From Tachypleus tridentatus (Eukaryota; Arthropoda; Merostomata; Xiphosura; Limulidae), in NCBI RefSeq assembly GCF_004210375.1, contig NC_134830.1, positions 67,496,326 through 67,560,325 on the forward strand: DNA of 64,000 nucleotides, written 5' to 3'. A program made the position numbers and the translations under genes. This document shows positions 29,601 to 44,600 of this stretch, one piece after another (position 1 is the first letter of the stretch; each line of letters opens with the position of its first letter). The notes under the pieces were generated by a model, which was given only the letters and a program-made list of their open reading frames with translations, was not told the DNA's origin and ran no database searches.

Positions 29601-32600
29601 AACTCTTTCAATAAAAAATTTGAAATATTTATTTTTAACCACAGAATGTCAGCTTGGGATCACTTTGATACCATACTATCTGGAGTTAGACTGATTTTCT
29701 AAGTACTTTTACTTCAATATCAATCACACTACTAGAAATTGAAACAAGTTTAAAATCAACTAGCTTATAACCTGAGCTAAACACTTACTGAATATAATAT
29801 TGTTTTAACTTTGTTTCACTTATATACTTTTCTTTATGACCATATAATGCACTTTGAATAATTCAAAATAGTATTTTATTGTAGTGAAATCACTTTTATT
29901 ACATAGAAAATACTGAAACTTTTATTTCAATATTTAAAGTTAACGGGTATCGTGACATTATAAAAATGAAACATTAATGCAGTTAGAATGGAGTAATTAA
30001 ACATTTTTATTGTTTGTTAATATAATAAAAATATATTATGTGAATACTTTAGTTCTAATACCTTCCCTAATGGTTTTCAAACTTTGAAAGAAAGTTATTA
30101 GTTTTAGTTTGCAGCAAAGGCTACATTTTCCTGCACAAAGTTCAGGGTAACTTAATTCCAAATTACTCAATATCAAGTCAGAAGAGAGGATTTCTGCTGG
30201 CTTTTCTTTTTTCTTTCTTTTTTTTTTTTGCCACTTGATGAAAATTGTTTGACAAATATTGCATTTTTGGAATGGAGTAGTTGAAACTGACTTTTTAATC
30301 AAATGTAACTGACTAACGAGTCAAACAATTTATTATTCAGTTGCTTACCAACAATGGAAACATGGAGTATTTTTAGCACTCACTTTACATGTAATACTTT
30401 ATGAAAATGATAATGAAAAATACTTTTAATACCTATATATAACCAACATTTGTACTTGCAGAATTATATCCAAACTAAAATAATCCTATAATTTAGTAAA
30501 GAATAAACTTAAGCAGTGATGTAGATGACATCTTATAAGTCACAAATGTTAACTTAATGTCTTTGTGAAGACTAACTTACTCTTAAATTGTCTAAAGGTT
30601 CAGCGACACTTCTTATTCAAAAAATTATTACAAATACAGTGTACTTGCTACATGTAAAGTTGCTGAGATATTGTACACATAGACTAAGTATAATATTATA
30701 ACAGTAAAAAAACAATTTCTACTAAATCAATTATGAAATCCTATTACATAATATAAATCAATGAATAAGCCAATTAAAAATATTTCATAAAGTAGAAGTG
30801 TGCATGAAATTTCGCAATATATTATGTATAAAGCCAATTTCCACATTTTGAAAAAAATGCTTTAAATGTAGCTAGTAAAATGAAATTTTACATTTGAAAT
30901 TTTAGCAGGACACCTCAAAATTGTCACCAGACATTACCAAAAATAAAAAAATCAAGTAAAGACAATTATGTAAAACAGAATCATTTTATTTATGGCACTG
31001 AAACATTATTTCAAAGCAAGTGGCAACAAGCCTTGTATCCATTAAAAATGACACATCAATCAAACTGGTAGATTTAGTCATCCAGCACTAAGACATCAGC
31101 TGATGTAAACTCAGTATCTCTATTGTCTATACGTGTGCAAGTTCCATGTGGACTCACAAATAGTCTGGTTTTTTTTACTGTCCTTCCACCAGGATTCTAC
31201 AGACTTGCACAGTAATCCTGTGCTTGCAAGATCATAGGTCTTATTCTTAGTTAATTTTATTGTCATCAAGTCATTAAGAGAATCATTTATTAGTTTGAAC
31301 TGCCAGTCATCCTTAATAACTGCCATCTGGGAAAATCCATGTTCTGGTTCAGCAGACAATTTTACCTATGAAGATGGCAGTTTCTTCAGCCACAGATTGA
31401 GCAACTGTCTCTTTTATGGCACTTTTTGAGCCTCTGGCTCTTGTCTGACCACCAATAGCAATCACCTTTCCTCTATGTAACCACTTGCCAGTTTGTTCAC
31501 ATGTTGTGAGTTCTTTAACAATTTTCTGGGATCTCTCAACATGATTCAGATTCCCTAGCTTCTCTTTGCAAACAGCGTGTTTGTCAGAAACAATGTTCAC
31601 AGTAGCAGAATAGTCTTGCATTTCGAGACTAAGAGATGTCAAAACAGGCAGAACTGCCAAGAGTATGTCCATGTACAGGATGAATTTAAGCCTTGTCAAA
31701 GTACTGTATAATCCTGCAGCTTTCTGTCCACATTCCCCTTTGTCATGCAGCTTTACTTGATACAAATGTTCTGCTAAAGCTGGCCAGTTATGAGAAACTG
31801 ACTCCAGAGCGCACTCTTTGTAGGCCACCCACCAGATTCCTGTTCCTTTTGTTGGCTTTCTAACAACAATGTTGTTGGCTTTACCAGCTTCTTGAGGCTA
31901 GCCCAGTTCTGTGGCAAATTGTCATAAAATTTCCATTGATTTTCTAAAAAGGTTTGGATATTATCAAGGTAAGGGATGTCCTTGATGGTCTTCTTAATTG
32001 CAAGTTCCAATCTGTGACTAACACAGTGGATCCCTATCAAATAAGGTTTTTGCACCTTCATTCTGTTGACAAGTCCTCTTTTTGTGCTCAAATTAACAGG
32101 TGCCTCGTCAGCTGTCAGACATACAATTGATTCAAGCCAGTCGAAAAACTTGCCATATACAAGCATGCCAATGACATTTATGAAAAAAAGAGGAAAAGGT
32201 ATATAGCCTGGCGCCAGAGGCGCCACAGCCGCGCCTGACTAGTGGGGTCCGGGGGCATGGTCAGATCATTGTGAATGTTTGGCAGTCACGTGACTATCCT
32301 GGACAACATGGATAAGGCGACCTAAAAAGTGCATTTTGTGAGCATTCACAACAGTTTTTTTTAAATTTCCTTTTTTTTTGTCTTAAATTAAATCTTAAAT
32401 TTTGCAAGTTATTTTCCACTCATTATAATTAAGAATTACATGATTAAATGTGCATTTGAAATTGTATGTAGGCACAGTGCTTCACCTCACATTATATATA
32501 CAGTTACTATCATATCTTGTCTTTAACCATAGAATTACTATTAAAATTGAAATTAATAAATAATTTTGGGAAATGAGTTTAAAAATTTAACTAAATTGCT

Positions 32601-35600
32601 TGCATGTTTTACTTAGTTACAGGGTCCCTAATAACAAGCAAGCCATGTTTAAAAATTTAAACAAATATACAGTCAGCATTACACAATTAATTCAACTAGT
32701 ATAATTGGAATCCCTTGCATATTTCACTAAGAAAATGAATGATTTTACAAGTGCTTAAACACAAAAATTACTCAGTAAAACAAAATTTGATGGACCCAGC
32801 CTATTGTGAACAGTAAAGTCATGAATGTTTTCATAATATATACAGTTTAACAGATATGTATTTAATTCTTATAACAATGTCACAACAGATTTGTACAGAA
32901 TACACTTTTTTGCAGCATGCCACAAACTTCTGTGCATGTGTATAAATATATTACTTAAGCATTAAAGTCAAGTACTTTTATTGTCAATAAAACTTCAAAA
33001 AAGTTATGAGTTTTCATACATTTTTACCAATTTTTGGCAAGTAACAAACATAAAAAAAACAGAAAAATTACATCAAGTTAAATCTTGTTGTATTATGAAC
33101 TAATTTTTATAGCATAATAAAAATATATAGTTGAAGAAAAATATTTTGACTTGTATGGAAAAGGTTGCATTATAAATTGCATTACTGAACAAAAAATATT
33201 ACACGCACACACAATGTGTATATAGGTGATAACAAATGTATAGATATCTATTTCTACATAAAGATAATTTTTTTCATTTTTACTGATGAATCACAGACAA
33301 GCAGATTTTTAGACATATATCTGACCAGTAATAAAACGTAGCAAAATGTCTTCCAGAATTACACAACTGAAAAGAAAGCACAATTACATAAATTATTGTG
33401 TACCAGAAACATATGGTAATTCACTTAATTTTAACACTAATAACTGCATTCACAGTATCAACTGGTGAATTAAAAATAGTTTTGCTCTGTTTACTTTCAA
33501 GTACCAATAAATAACACTACAAAAAAACCAGATGCACATTGACACCTGCTTGAAAAACTTTTACATTATTTCTCAGATTGTATATACAAGTCATTAAGTA
33601 ATAAAAAATTGTGTACCCAGTATACAGTAAATTATCTATATTTCACCATACTACACAAAAATTACTACAAAAAACAAAATGTTTCATATTAATGTTTTAG
33701 ATACCTTTCAGCAAGTCTAATATCAGTACAACTATGTGAACAAAGTTTCTTTTCTATGGTTATATGCTAAATATTTACCATGAAGTATCATACTTTTCTG
33801 TCCTGCAAACTATCAAATTAATAAACTGATGAAAACAATATTTAATGTTAGAAAAAAACTAAATAAACAACTTATTTTTCATTCCTCTGTCATTTTCCTA
33901 AAACTACTTACGTCTAAGCTACCTGAAAAACAGCCAAAAAAGAATTTATTTAAAGAGCTTCTGATATGTTCTTCACATACATGTAAATCTAGAACTAAAT
34001 CAAAAAATTGCTTGCAAAAAATGAGCACAAATAATACATATAGATTTACTCTAATTTCACATGCCACAGGATAAAAACTAATAAGATTAAAGATGTGTGA
34101 TCCAAACCAAATACAAAAGTTTTATAGGAAAGGAACTGTATAATCATTGGTCTGAAAGTCCCACTAAAGCATGCATTTTATTATCAATAATAAGTGATAT
34201 ACAGACCTAGCTTGTATAGCTCGCACATAACACTATGCTTTACAATAAAAAACAAAATTACACAAATATTTAAATTCACAAATACCAACAAATAAATATT
34301 TCAAAGAATATACTAAATAAAATAAATACTGAGAAAGGCTAAACATAGCAGTCACCTTTCCTGTAGAACACAAGTTATTTCTTTACAGAAATCTTCTCCT
34401 TGTTTTACTAGTTTTCTCAGCTCTTCAAATCCATTTGGTCCCTATAAAAAAAAAAAAAAAAAAATCTGAATACCTGCTGTAGCTTATAGTAAGAAATTAA
34501 TATACAAATAATTTTATTTTGGTTTGTGTATTTGAACTAGCCATACAAGATTAAAATTCCAGTCTCAATTTCACTTTCTGTAACCCTCAATTACTTCCAT
34601 AAGTTCTCATAACACAGTTATTTTATTTACTTTGCCCAGTCTGCATAAGATTCAGTGTGTGTGTGTGTGTGTGTGTGTGTCACATAACTCTTCAAATACT
34701 GGACACACCAACTTCTAAATAGTGCCAAACAAATAGTCTCAGACCTAAAATTTACACAAAGGTAAAACTTTTTACCCAACCCCTAAGGGAAAACTTGGTA
34801 TTTCATGAAAAGACTATTCCTCTGGCTACCAAAACTGTCTAATATGGAGCTAGTAACTCATATCATAATAGGAGTGAAGCCCCAAAGAATACATACACTG
34901 TGTGAATACTTATATAACCCTGACTGAAAAAATAAGTGGTTGTGGCTAACTCAAAGAGATGCATTTGAAATTGAAAAACTTAATTGTTGTGAACAAACCA
35001 AAGGAAAAGACATAATGATGGAGAAATTTGAATGTGTAGAGAAACTTGTTATGCATAAACTGGGAGAATATTCCCACATCAGACTCAGAAAACTATCTAT
35101 CTTCAACCAAGAAATGCTAAAGAAAAAGATAAAGGACATTAGATCAATGACATTGTACTTAAGAAAAAGTTGATTAAAGATATAGGATTATAATTTTAAA
35201 ATTAAATGATAACCATTTTATTCACAACTGAATTAGATAAAGAAAGCATTGCACTATCCAACATGAAACAAAATTGTTTATTTCCTCCACAAAACCATTA
35301 TGAACATGCATTAAGTCTCACATATTTATCAGTTTATTATTTCTCATATTATCAAAAATAGGAGACACTATGACACCAGTTCATTTGATTCTTCAAAGTC
35401 AACTTTTATTATCAACAACAAAATGCAAGTTAAAACACTTTTGGAAGATGATTAGGTTCCTTCTTCAGACAGAAAACTGGAAATACACTTAAACTAAATA
35501 TAACTCTTCAAGCTACATAATTATCTAAAACTTTTCAAAGAATACTAGCCAAGAGTATAAACCATGTATTCAGGCAAACCATCCCAGTTTTTAATTTGTA

Positions 35601-38600
35601 GCAAAGAAACAAAAACATTTCTCAAAAGGTCAAACAAGCATCATAGATTTCACTCTTTAAATCTAATACACTTAACATTTACATATGTAATTCCAACCTA
35701 TCATTTCCATCACCCAAACACACCAAGTGAAAGACTATAAAAAACCCCAACAGTTGTGAATATTTAAATAGTCTTCTTTGATTTTTATGCACTTTGAGAA
35801 AATTTATGAACCATTATAAAATATTTTTCTTTAAGATAACACTATCCTTAATTAAATTAAGAGGACCAAAACTGTACAGAATACAGTTTTTTTAAATGAG
35901 GCTAAAAAATAATCTTCAATTTATCATCTTGTACTTTATGCACAAATGCCCCAACAGTTACTTGCCATTTTCACCACACTTAAACAGATACTTACCAAAC
36001 CCTACATACATAACTTCTCAATATTTATTTTCCAAATTCTAATACAAATGTTAGGGAAAATATATTTTCAGTAGAGCTAGCCTCTTCACTTGCTTTTGAC
36101 ATACATAATGAAAATCCACCTAGTAACATTCTTTCGGAATGGAAAACATTTATCACAATTTTTGAACTCTTACCAATTTTTTATTTACTTTTTAACAATT
36201 CAATAAATTTTTCATAAGCAGTCACTCGTATAAATAATTTCAATTTTTCAAAAGTCAAGAGGTATAAACAATTGGAAAATTCTGACATAAAAATAGTAGT
36301 TTAACAAACTGATAATAGAAAAAAATCTGAAAACTACACCAGAAATCATCAAATGCTTTTCTAAGTTATCTAAGTTCTAAAACTTTATTAACAACAAGTC
36401 CTATAATCAACCCACAAATTTCCAATTTCTTCCTAAACCATTAGAGAAATTGGGATTGCACTGAAAATCTTCCAATTATTATGAATTTCCTATGTCAAGA
36501 GAATTCTGAAAAATAGCTATTACAGTATTCACAAACTCTTATGGTTTTTCAAAATTATAAGTCTCATCAAGGCCAGGTGCTTTATTTTATAAAAGCTTTG
36601 AGCTTTTTAAACATAAAAAGATTATTTAATTAATTAAATATTAGAAAGAACTGTCTTATTTAACATTCACAAGTTTTTCTTTTTTCTTTAAATCAGTTGT
36701 ACTTAGCAAGTCTGGTGAAATATTGTAAACAAAAGCTTTTACTTTTACTTTGTATAACCAATAAAAAACTTATATGAAGATTAGTATATGGATCTTATGA
36801 CAGATAAATAGTGAAATGTATAATTTATACTCACAAAATATTGGTACAAGTTACTGATGAGGTAATTACTTAATAGGAGGTTAGATTAAGAAGCTAGAAA
36901 TGGTATTCATATCAATATTCCTTTAAAAACAAAACCTTGTAAGTTCTTATTTCTGAAGAGAGACAGTGTGTGTGTGTGTGTGTTATATCCAGTAAGAAAA
37001 ATAAGGACAGGTGCATACATACACTTGACTTATTAACTTTAGAAACAATACGATGTTCTCAAAACGATTTTCTACAATTACAATTAGCCTATGCTTCAAC
37101 CTCTTACACTCAAGCACTCTTGAAATTCAGTTAACTGAGTGATTCAGATAATCTCACTTATTGATGCAATCAATGTCTTTAGTTCCACTTTAACGACACA
37201 CGAACACTCAAATTCCTGTTGTAACTAGAATATAACCAAAGGAGGTCAAAAAATTGTCACTTCTTTCCTGCATCAAAATTTTTCTATACCCTCTTCAGCC
37301 ATTCATTCTATGTATAAAGTGCCAAACGGATTACAATTAATAGATTACAAAGGCCACAGGGCATAATAACTGGTCAACAATTAAATAAAAGATAGCAGTG
37401 GGGTGTAGCAGAAAAAAAAAAAAAAAAAGCAATAGGACTAACTGCCCTGCTATCATGAATGAGCCATTTTACTCATTTCATTATAAAATAAAAAATATTC
37501 TAGAGCAAAGGTTCTTAAACTATGGTTCACAGGTTCTTTTCAGGAGGTCCATGGGAATGTTGTATAATCACAGCAAGAAAACATTGTGACCTGCCAAAAT
37601 TATAAAAATTGTAGTGGTCTGCAAACAAATATTTATAAACCACTGTTTTACAAGATAAAAACTAATAAATAATAAAAATAGCTACTAATAGAAAACTGTA
37701 CAGCATAAAAAAATCTAACTGTACATTAATTGTTTTTTTCTACTCCCCATATTTGCGTGTCTAATCTTTTTTTTTTTTTTTTTTTTTTATAAGTCATTTT
37801 TTCATCAAAATAATATTCCATAAAACTTCCAAGGTCAGCAGAGCTTTAAAATTATATTTTAACAAGACATTTTATAAATTTATTATAACACTTCGTAATG
37901 CCTTCCCACCAAAGTTTAAAGCTATACACAAATTGTACACCTCTATATATATATATATATATAAATTTGATATATCACACAAGTCTCATACTTTACAATT
38001 AGCTGTATGAATTAACTGAATTATAACTATTTAAGGATTGAAGACATACTTATATTATGTGCACCATGGTTCAATATACAATAAACTTAAAATATTGCTA
38101 AAATTAGTGTACTAAACATTTTACCCACAATAACTGGTCACATTTACCATTAAAATGAATAATTACTTTCACAAAAATTAGCAAACTAGTCGTCTAAAAC
38201 TTAGGTTAAAGATTTAAGTTTATAAGGGTTTAAGATTTAATAGGTGGTAAATTTAAGTATCTCTTCCAAAAATCATAATTGTGAAGGGTCTATATTTCTG
38301 CTAAACAAAAAAAAAACCTAATTCAATATAATTTTTATGTATTCACTTGCACTGCTTGGATGCTAAAATTATCATATATTAAGCACTATTAGCAATATTA
38401 GTACTAAAGAAACATTACAAAAACATTATCTGCTCTCCGAAAGAGATTATAATTCTCTACATTCGTGATGATCAGCACCCACTTTAAGTAAAAATGTATC
38501 TCAAGACAACTGGTATGGGTATTAACACTTTTACTAATAAAGCAAAGAACATTTTGACCCTCTTAGGTCATCTTCAAGTTAACAGGTTCTCTGTTGTTTT

Positions 38601-41600
38601 CTGCTTTATTAGTTAAAGTGTTAATGCCCATACCAGCCTTCTTGAGACACATTACTCTGTTGTTATAAACATACAACTTAATCTATTCACTGTTACAACT
38701 TACAGAGGAGAACTGTAAATGCCACTACCACACTTACACATCTTATGGGATTAAACTATGTACTACTAATAGTAATAGCAATTAAACAAGTAGACATTAC
38801 ATTTACCTAGTAATTAGTACATTGCACTGTTACTGTTAATGCTGACGGTGACAAAGTCGAACTTGCAGACAGACTGTGTCTACGATTCAAAATGTACAAC
38901 AGTTCAAAAATCATACACTATGTCTCTTACAATAATATTGTTGTTCTCAATGTCAGGCATCAACATGTAACTATAAATGACAAACTGTATATATTTGACA
39001 TAATAAACGTTATTTCATTTCAATGTAGTAGTATAAGAACTTAAAGTTGAACTCTGCAAATACCACAGTCAACTTCTATAGAATATACTATAATCAGATA
39101 CTGATTATTTTAAATTAAAGATAGTTATCTTTATTTTTAAGGAAAGGGGAAAAATGTCTTTTCTTCAAGTGAGAACAATAAGTATCATCCTTAATTCATT
39201 ATAACTAACACAAACTTAACTTAAAATCGTGTGAAAATATAAATAAAACAGTTACCTTATTTTGCCGTTTTTTACCCATAGGATTAGACTGAGAATTACA
39301 AAGTTGTTTCAGAACCCCAAACGACTTGTTATTGTTAAACGGAAGTAAAAAGAAATTAATTACCACTTGGACCCAAATTTTTAATTCTTGCTTCAGATTA
39401 TTACTAAGCAAAATGCTAATACAAATTGAGCAGCTTATACAAAGTTCCAAGTGCGTCGATAACTCATGATAAGTCTAACTCCAACACGCACTCGTAAATA
39501 TCTTCTAGAGTCGAATATCATCCAATATGGGTAAGTTAGGCGCGTGTCTCTTCCTTCAATTACGATCAGGTGACCATTGACGATCCTTAACGGCAAACTT
39601 TTTATACCAATGACAGTGTTAAAAGAGAGGGAAAAGCCAATCACATACGCAGAGAAAGAAATATTTAAACTTTCATAAAGCCGCTCTAATCCTTTAATAT
39701 TTCGCCTGATAATATTGTTACAAACTGTAACGACTCTATGCGATAGCGTTTTTATAATCATTTTGCCGTTAATATTACGGCGTAACAACGTGCATCTATA
39801 ACATTAGTGCCTTATTCATTTATTCGGTAATGATGGTGAAAAGTTATGTTTTACATATTAAACGATCAAATATTTCAGATTAAATACCTTTAATTTTAAC
39901 TGCCACACTTTTAGAAAACGCACTCTAGATACGTGATGTAGGAACGTTTTACAACCTATATAAACAATCTTCCGAACACCCGAACTTAGAGGTTGCCTTT
40001 AGAAATTATTAAGGCCCAAAAAACTAGGCAGAAATCAGTTTATGAAAACAATAGGTCCGAGTAAAAGATGGACTATTCTCAAGCGTTAAATTTTTTCACT
40101 AAACATTTCACAAGTGATTTCGTGACAAAATGCCACTTTCAGGTATATGTGGAAAAATAATATGTACCTTCGAGCGAGTCCAATTGTACGCAGTTTTCTA
40201 AAATTTTAAACACTTCAAATACAGATTAATTGAAACGCATACTTTATTTTGTATACCATACACTGTTATGATTGCTTCAAAAGTTATTTATTGCTATATA
40301 CGTGTAAATCGAAGGTTTTATAAATGTGTTTCAGTGAAACTTTCACAAAGTCAGTGCGTGGTGAAGTCCTACTGGTACCAAAGACGGACTGCCTTTTGGG
40401 AATCCGCACTTCCCACCTTAATTTTTCATTCAACGAAGCACAATTATTTAATCTGATGCACTCTTCAGATAAATGCGATTCTGAACTTGATCAGGATACA
40501 ACCAGTAAAGCATCCACGATACGTTACACAAACCTGCTAATTTGACCAAAACGTGATTTATTTTAGCATGATAATGACTAATGCGCGAGTTATGCTCTAA
40601 ATACTTCTTCCCCTGAATAACCAGACTGGTAACTCATTCACACGTTAATGGCAGAATTGTGTTGGTTTTGAAAAGGTCTGGTGCAGATGTGATAGCAATT
40701 TACGTTGAACGAGAGAAGACAGAAATACAGCTCATCATACAAGCTTTAACACTGAAAAGCTATGAATAACAATATATTACTCTAAATAATTTTCTTATTA
40801 ATGTAACTGTTAGCATCTTGTGATAATTTTCGATAACTATGTTTTCTATATATCTTAATACACTTTATTTACTTGATATGAAAAGGTTTGGTTTGTTTTG
40901 AATTTTATGCAAAGATACATGAGGGTTACCTGCACTCAGTGGTTGGAACTCCTAAAGTCTGCAAGATAGCCTTAGAACTCTATATTTCAGACCCTAACCC
41001 ATCAATAAACACACCCAGCAGCCAATTAGCAACCTTCATAGGATTCACCACAATGAAGACAAACTTCATGTTCAACAACCACAACTATATACAAACAAAT
41101 GGCCTAAGCATGGGCAACCCAGTATAACCAGTTCTAACCAATATTTTTATGACACAAGTTGAAATACAAGCAATTAACACAGCATTACATCCACCACTAT
41201 ACTGGTACAGGTATGTAGATGACACGATTGCGGGATTCACATCTACAGAACATACACTTAATTTTTTCAATCACATTAACTCTGTACATCCCAACATTAA
41301 CTACACATGTGAACAGGAAGAAAGCAATCAAATATCATTTCTTAACCTCAAAATTACAAGAACCGATACACAATTTAAAACAGAAATCTACCAAAAAATC
41401 ACCCATACTGGACTATACATTCCTTGGGACTCAGCACATGAAACAAAACAAAATCTCAACATACTAAGAAACCAAATAAACACAGCCATAAAACTATGCT
41501 CACCAGATAAAATTAATGACAAATTAGACAAAATAAAACAATACTTCATCAACATCAACAAGTTTCCTCCACAAACCGTAGAGAGGAATAAACGCACACA

Positions 41601-44600
41601 CACAGACAAAAAGCAAATTCAACTTACAAAAGTAAATATATTCCACGATTTAAAAAATCACGAAACCATATTCTGCTGCATATCATATATTCCCGACATC
41701 AGCAGAAAAATAACCAACATTTGGCAAAAACTAGCAACAAAATAAGACATTCCAATTAATACCAAATTTATTCAAAAACCAGGGACAAAACTAAGGTCTA
41801 TACTATGTAAAAACCACACTGACAAACACCACACCAACATTATTTATAAAATACAATGTGATAACTGCCATGACTTCTATATTGGAGAAACAAGTAGAAA
41901 AATGGAAACCAGATTCAAAGAACACAAAAAGTCATCTTCACACGTTTTTGAACACTGCAAAACAAACACAACATAACCATAAAAAACACTCAAATACTAA
42001 ATAAAGAAACAAACAAACAAATGCAAAATTAAAGAAGCCTTACTTATACAACTCAAGCCCAAAATAAACCAATACAAAGGAATACCTTTACACCTATATT
42101 AATAAATATATCCAACATCTAAGCATGCCCTCCACATTCCTACACTCAATTACACAACCACCTTCAAATATATGGTCAGCTACCAGTCAGTAACCCTTTC
42201 TTTCTTTGTGAACCTGACAATGATCAAAGAAGGTCAAAATGTTGTTCGCTTCTCTAGTGCTTTCTCTACCCATACCAGCCGTTTTTAAATATATAATGGT
42301 TAATCTGTTGTTTCAAAAACTTAAGATTTTCCCAACTTGAAAATATATTTCCAATAATAATTCTCTTTACTAACACTATCACTATTCTTGGACCTCCTCA
42401 TCTCAGAATTGGATTTTTTTCTCAATTGCTCCAGTCTTTTGTACCCCACTCAAATGCCTTTGGCAATATTCTCTTCACCTTATGTCAAAGTACCCTATAT
42501 CCTAGTACTGTGTATAAGCACCTCACTTAGATAATATTATCATTACTGTTTCAAATCTAACACCATCCCAGTCATTAACATCTGCTTTTAGTGGTGAGGA
42601 GTAGGTGAGTCAGTGGGCATCAAGTGTTATTGGAAATACATTTAATTTAGAAAAAATGTTTACAATACTGGTGAGAAGGTTTTAAAAGACGTTCAACTTC
42701 AGAAAAGGTATATCTTTTAATACTAGTATTTCCGGTTGCATCTTTTTCAAAACATGCAATGCAATGCAAACAAACTTAATATAATTCCTAATGGAACATG
42801 GGAGCAAATCAACTATTCTTATATGACAAAGCTTCAAGATGCCAACTGTTTCAATGTACCAGTAGTTTTTATATTCAAATTCTCATTTTAAAAAGTTCAA
42901 TAGTTTTAATTAGTCATGCATTACAAAGATAATTAGTGATTTTAACTAGTAACATACAAGAGGGTGTTTTGCATTTCTTTTTAAATTTAACTGTTTGTAT
43001 TATTTTTATTTATTGATTATAATAACTTAATTCTATAATTTATCATTAGGTCATTCCATGCCTCACCCAGAAAAAAAAACAAAAAAACTTTTCCCAGTTC
43101 ATATCAGATATTCCTGAAAAACATTAAGCAAAAACTTTATTTTAATTTATTCAGTAATACAAAATCCTAAAACTGTACTGCATGGCTAAATACATCATAA
43201 TGAAGTTTTTGCTTCAATTTTTCCAAGGAAATCTAAGACATGAATAGGGAGCCCTAGGTCAGTTGGCTTGGAATGACTATTATTAACACAGGATTTCAAC
43301 CAGAAGGCACCTCAACGGTGGGAATTGCAAGCATAAAATCTGAAATTTAACCTTTTTTTTTTAATTTATAAATGGAATAAACAGCATATGTTTTGACAAT
43401 AACAATTTACATTTTCCAAATTAGATAAAAAACTGAGCTTTGTCTGACCAGATTATCATAAGCAGAAACTCAGTTGTTAATAATATTACTTGTTGTGCAA
43501 CCAATGATTTCACTACATAACCCACTGTTTTTTAACCTTTGTTGCACCTGTTTTTCACACCAAAGCTTAACAGATCTTAAGCAAATAATTCAAAGACTCA
43601 CTTACTATGACTGAAACTTTGCTACTCTTTAGCATGTCATCATCAATCAATATTATTTCTTTAATTACCCTGATATTCAAGTTACAACCTACGCAACTAC
43701 TGTAGGCATGATCATGATGGACTTTTTTTGAGAGCTCTTGTTGAAGCAGATCCACAAAGATGTTATGGCAGCACTCAAATATAGGTTTGGTGCTGACTAG
43801 AACAGTAGTGATAGTAATAGTAGCCTTTTGCCACATCAGAAGATCAGGAACAAGTTTAACCTCAAACATACAATGAAAAAAAATTGCATGATTTCACTTG
43901 CAAATCAAAAAGAAGAAAATAAATTCGTGTATGACCACTGCTGGTTAGGTGGTTTGGTCACTTCAACATTGTGTCTATTTGACTGCTCTTATCTCCAGGC
44001 TGAAATATATTATCACCACAAGGATTACATACTAGACAGAATAATACAAAATGGAATATTATATATACACACACATGCTGTTACAATAAACAAAACAAAA
44101 ACAATTTCTTTAAAAAACTCAAGTGTAAGTTCACACTTGATCTTACTCAATGTGTCAATGAAGTGTTTGAAATCTTCAAAGTTAGAAAAGTTAATGCAAA
44201 ACATTCTATAGTTGTTAATTATTTTGAGGATAATAAATTTGGATATCTTAAAAAAATTCTCAGGTCCACATCTTTCATTAGAGCTGAAAAAAACAAATTT
44301 CTAACATATGGTCATTTAGTGAAATGTATATAGTATTAGTCTCAATGTTACTGACCTTAACTAACAATACATAAACTTGGGCATTTTGTAAAAGAAAGTA
44401 CAGTGTGCAATGAACACATAAATTACAGTTGTTGTACAGTTTCAATCAGAATCACTATCATTTCCACAACCTACAATAAAGTTCTGTTCACCTTACTGCT
44501 ATAAAGATTTTGCAAATGCCTTAAGATATTAGCTATAGATAAGGTACTTTTAAGTTCACTATTCACATTCAATGATGGAAATCTCAACACATCACAAAAG

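Larger units (their letters stand above)
27391..31109. other. NOSTRIN-like intron 2, upstream-coordinate half; no gene seen
   Basis: AT-rich intron with decayed SINE pieces. A minus-strand 88-codon ORF at 30302-30036 has several Cys and a Lys run but matches no domain I know. Confidence 0.5.

Noticed and set aside
30036..30302. Cys-containing 88-codon ORF on the minus strand with a long Lys run
   Set aside because: The Lys run is a poly(T) tract on the plus strand and the Cys spacing fits no zinc-finger pattern.
34940..35173. 77-codon charged ORF on the plus strand
   Set aside because: A 62-codon ORF overlaps on the other strand, no family resemblance, inside NOSTRIN intron 1.
35385..35500. 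Sequence with aagatgattaggttccttct, loosely like Penelope terminal repeats
   Set aside because: Similarity is limited to a few short words and there is no adjoining coding part; too weak to annotate.
39435..39788. 117-codon minus-strand ORF
   Set aside because: No recognisable motif; lies in the CpG-dense putative promoter where composition reduces stop codons.
43567..44211. Overlapping ORFs of 100 and 127 codons on opposite strands
   Set aside because: No domain, no splice support and no repeat family recognised; reported only as unassigned intron.
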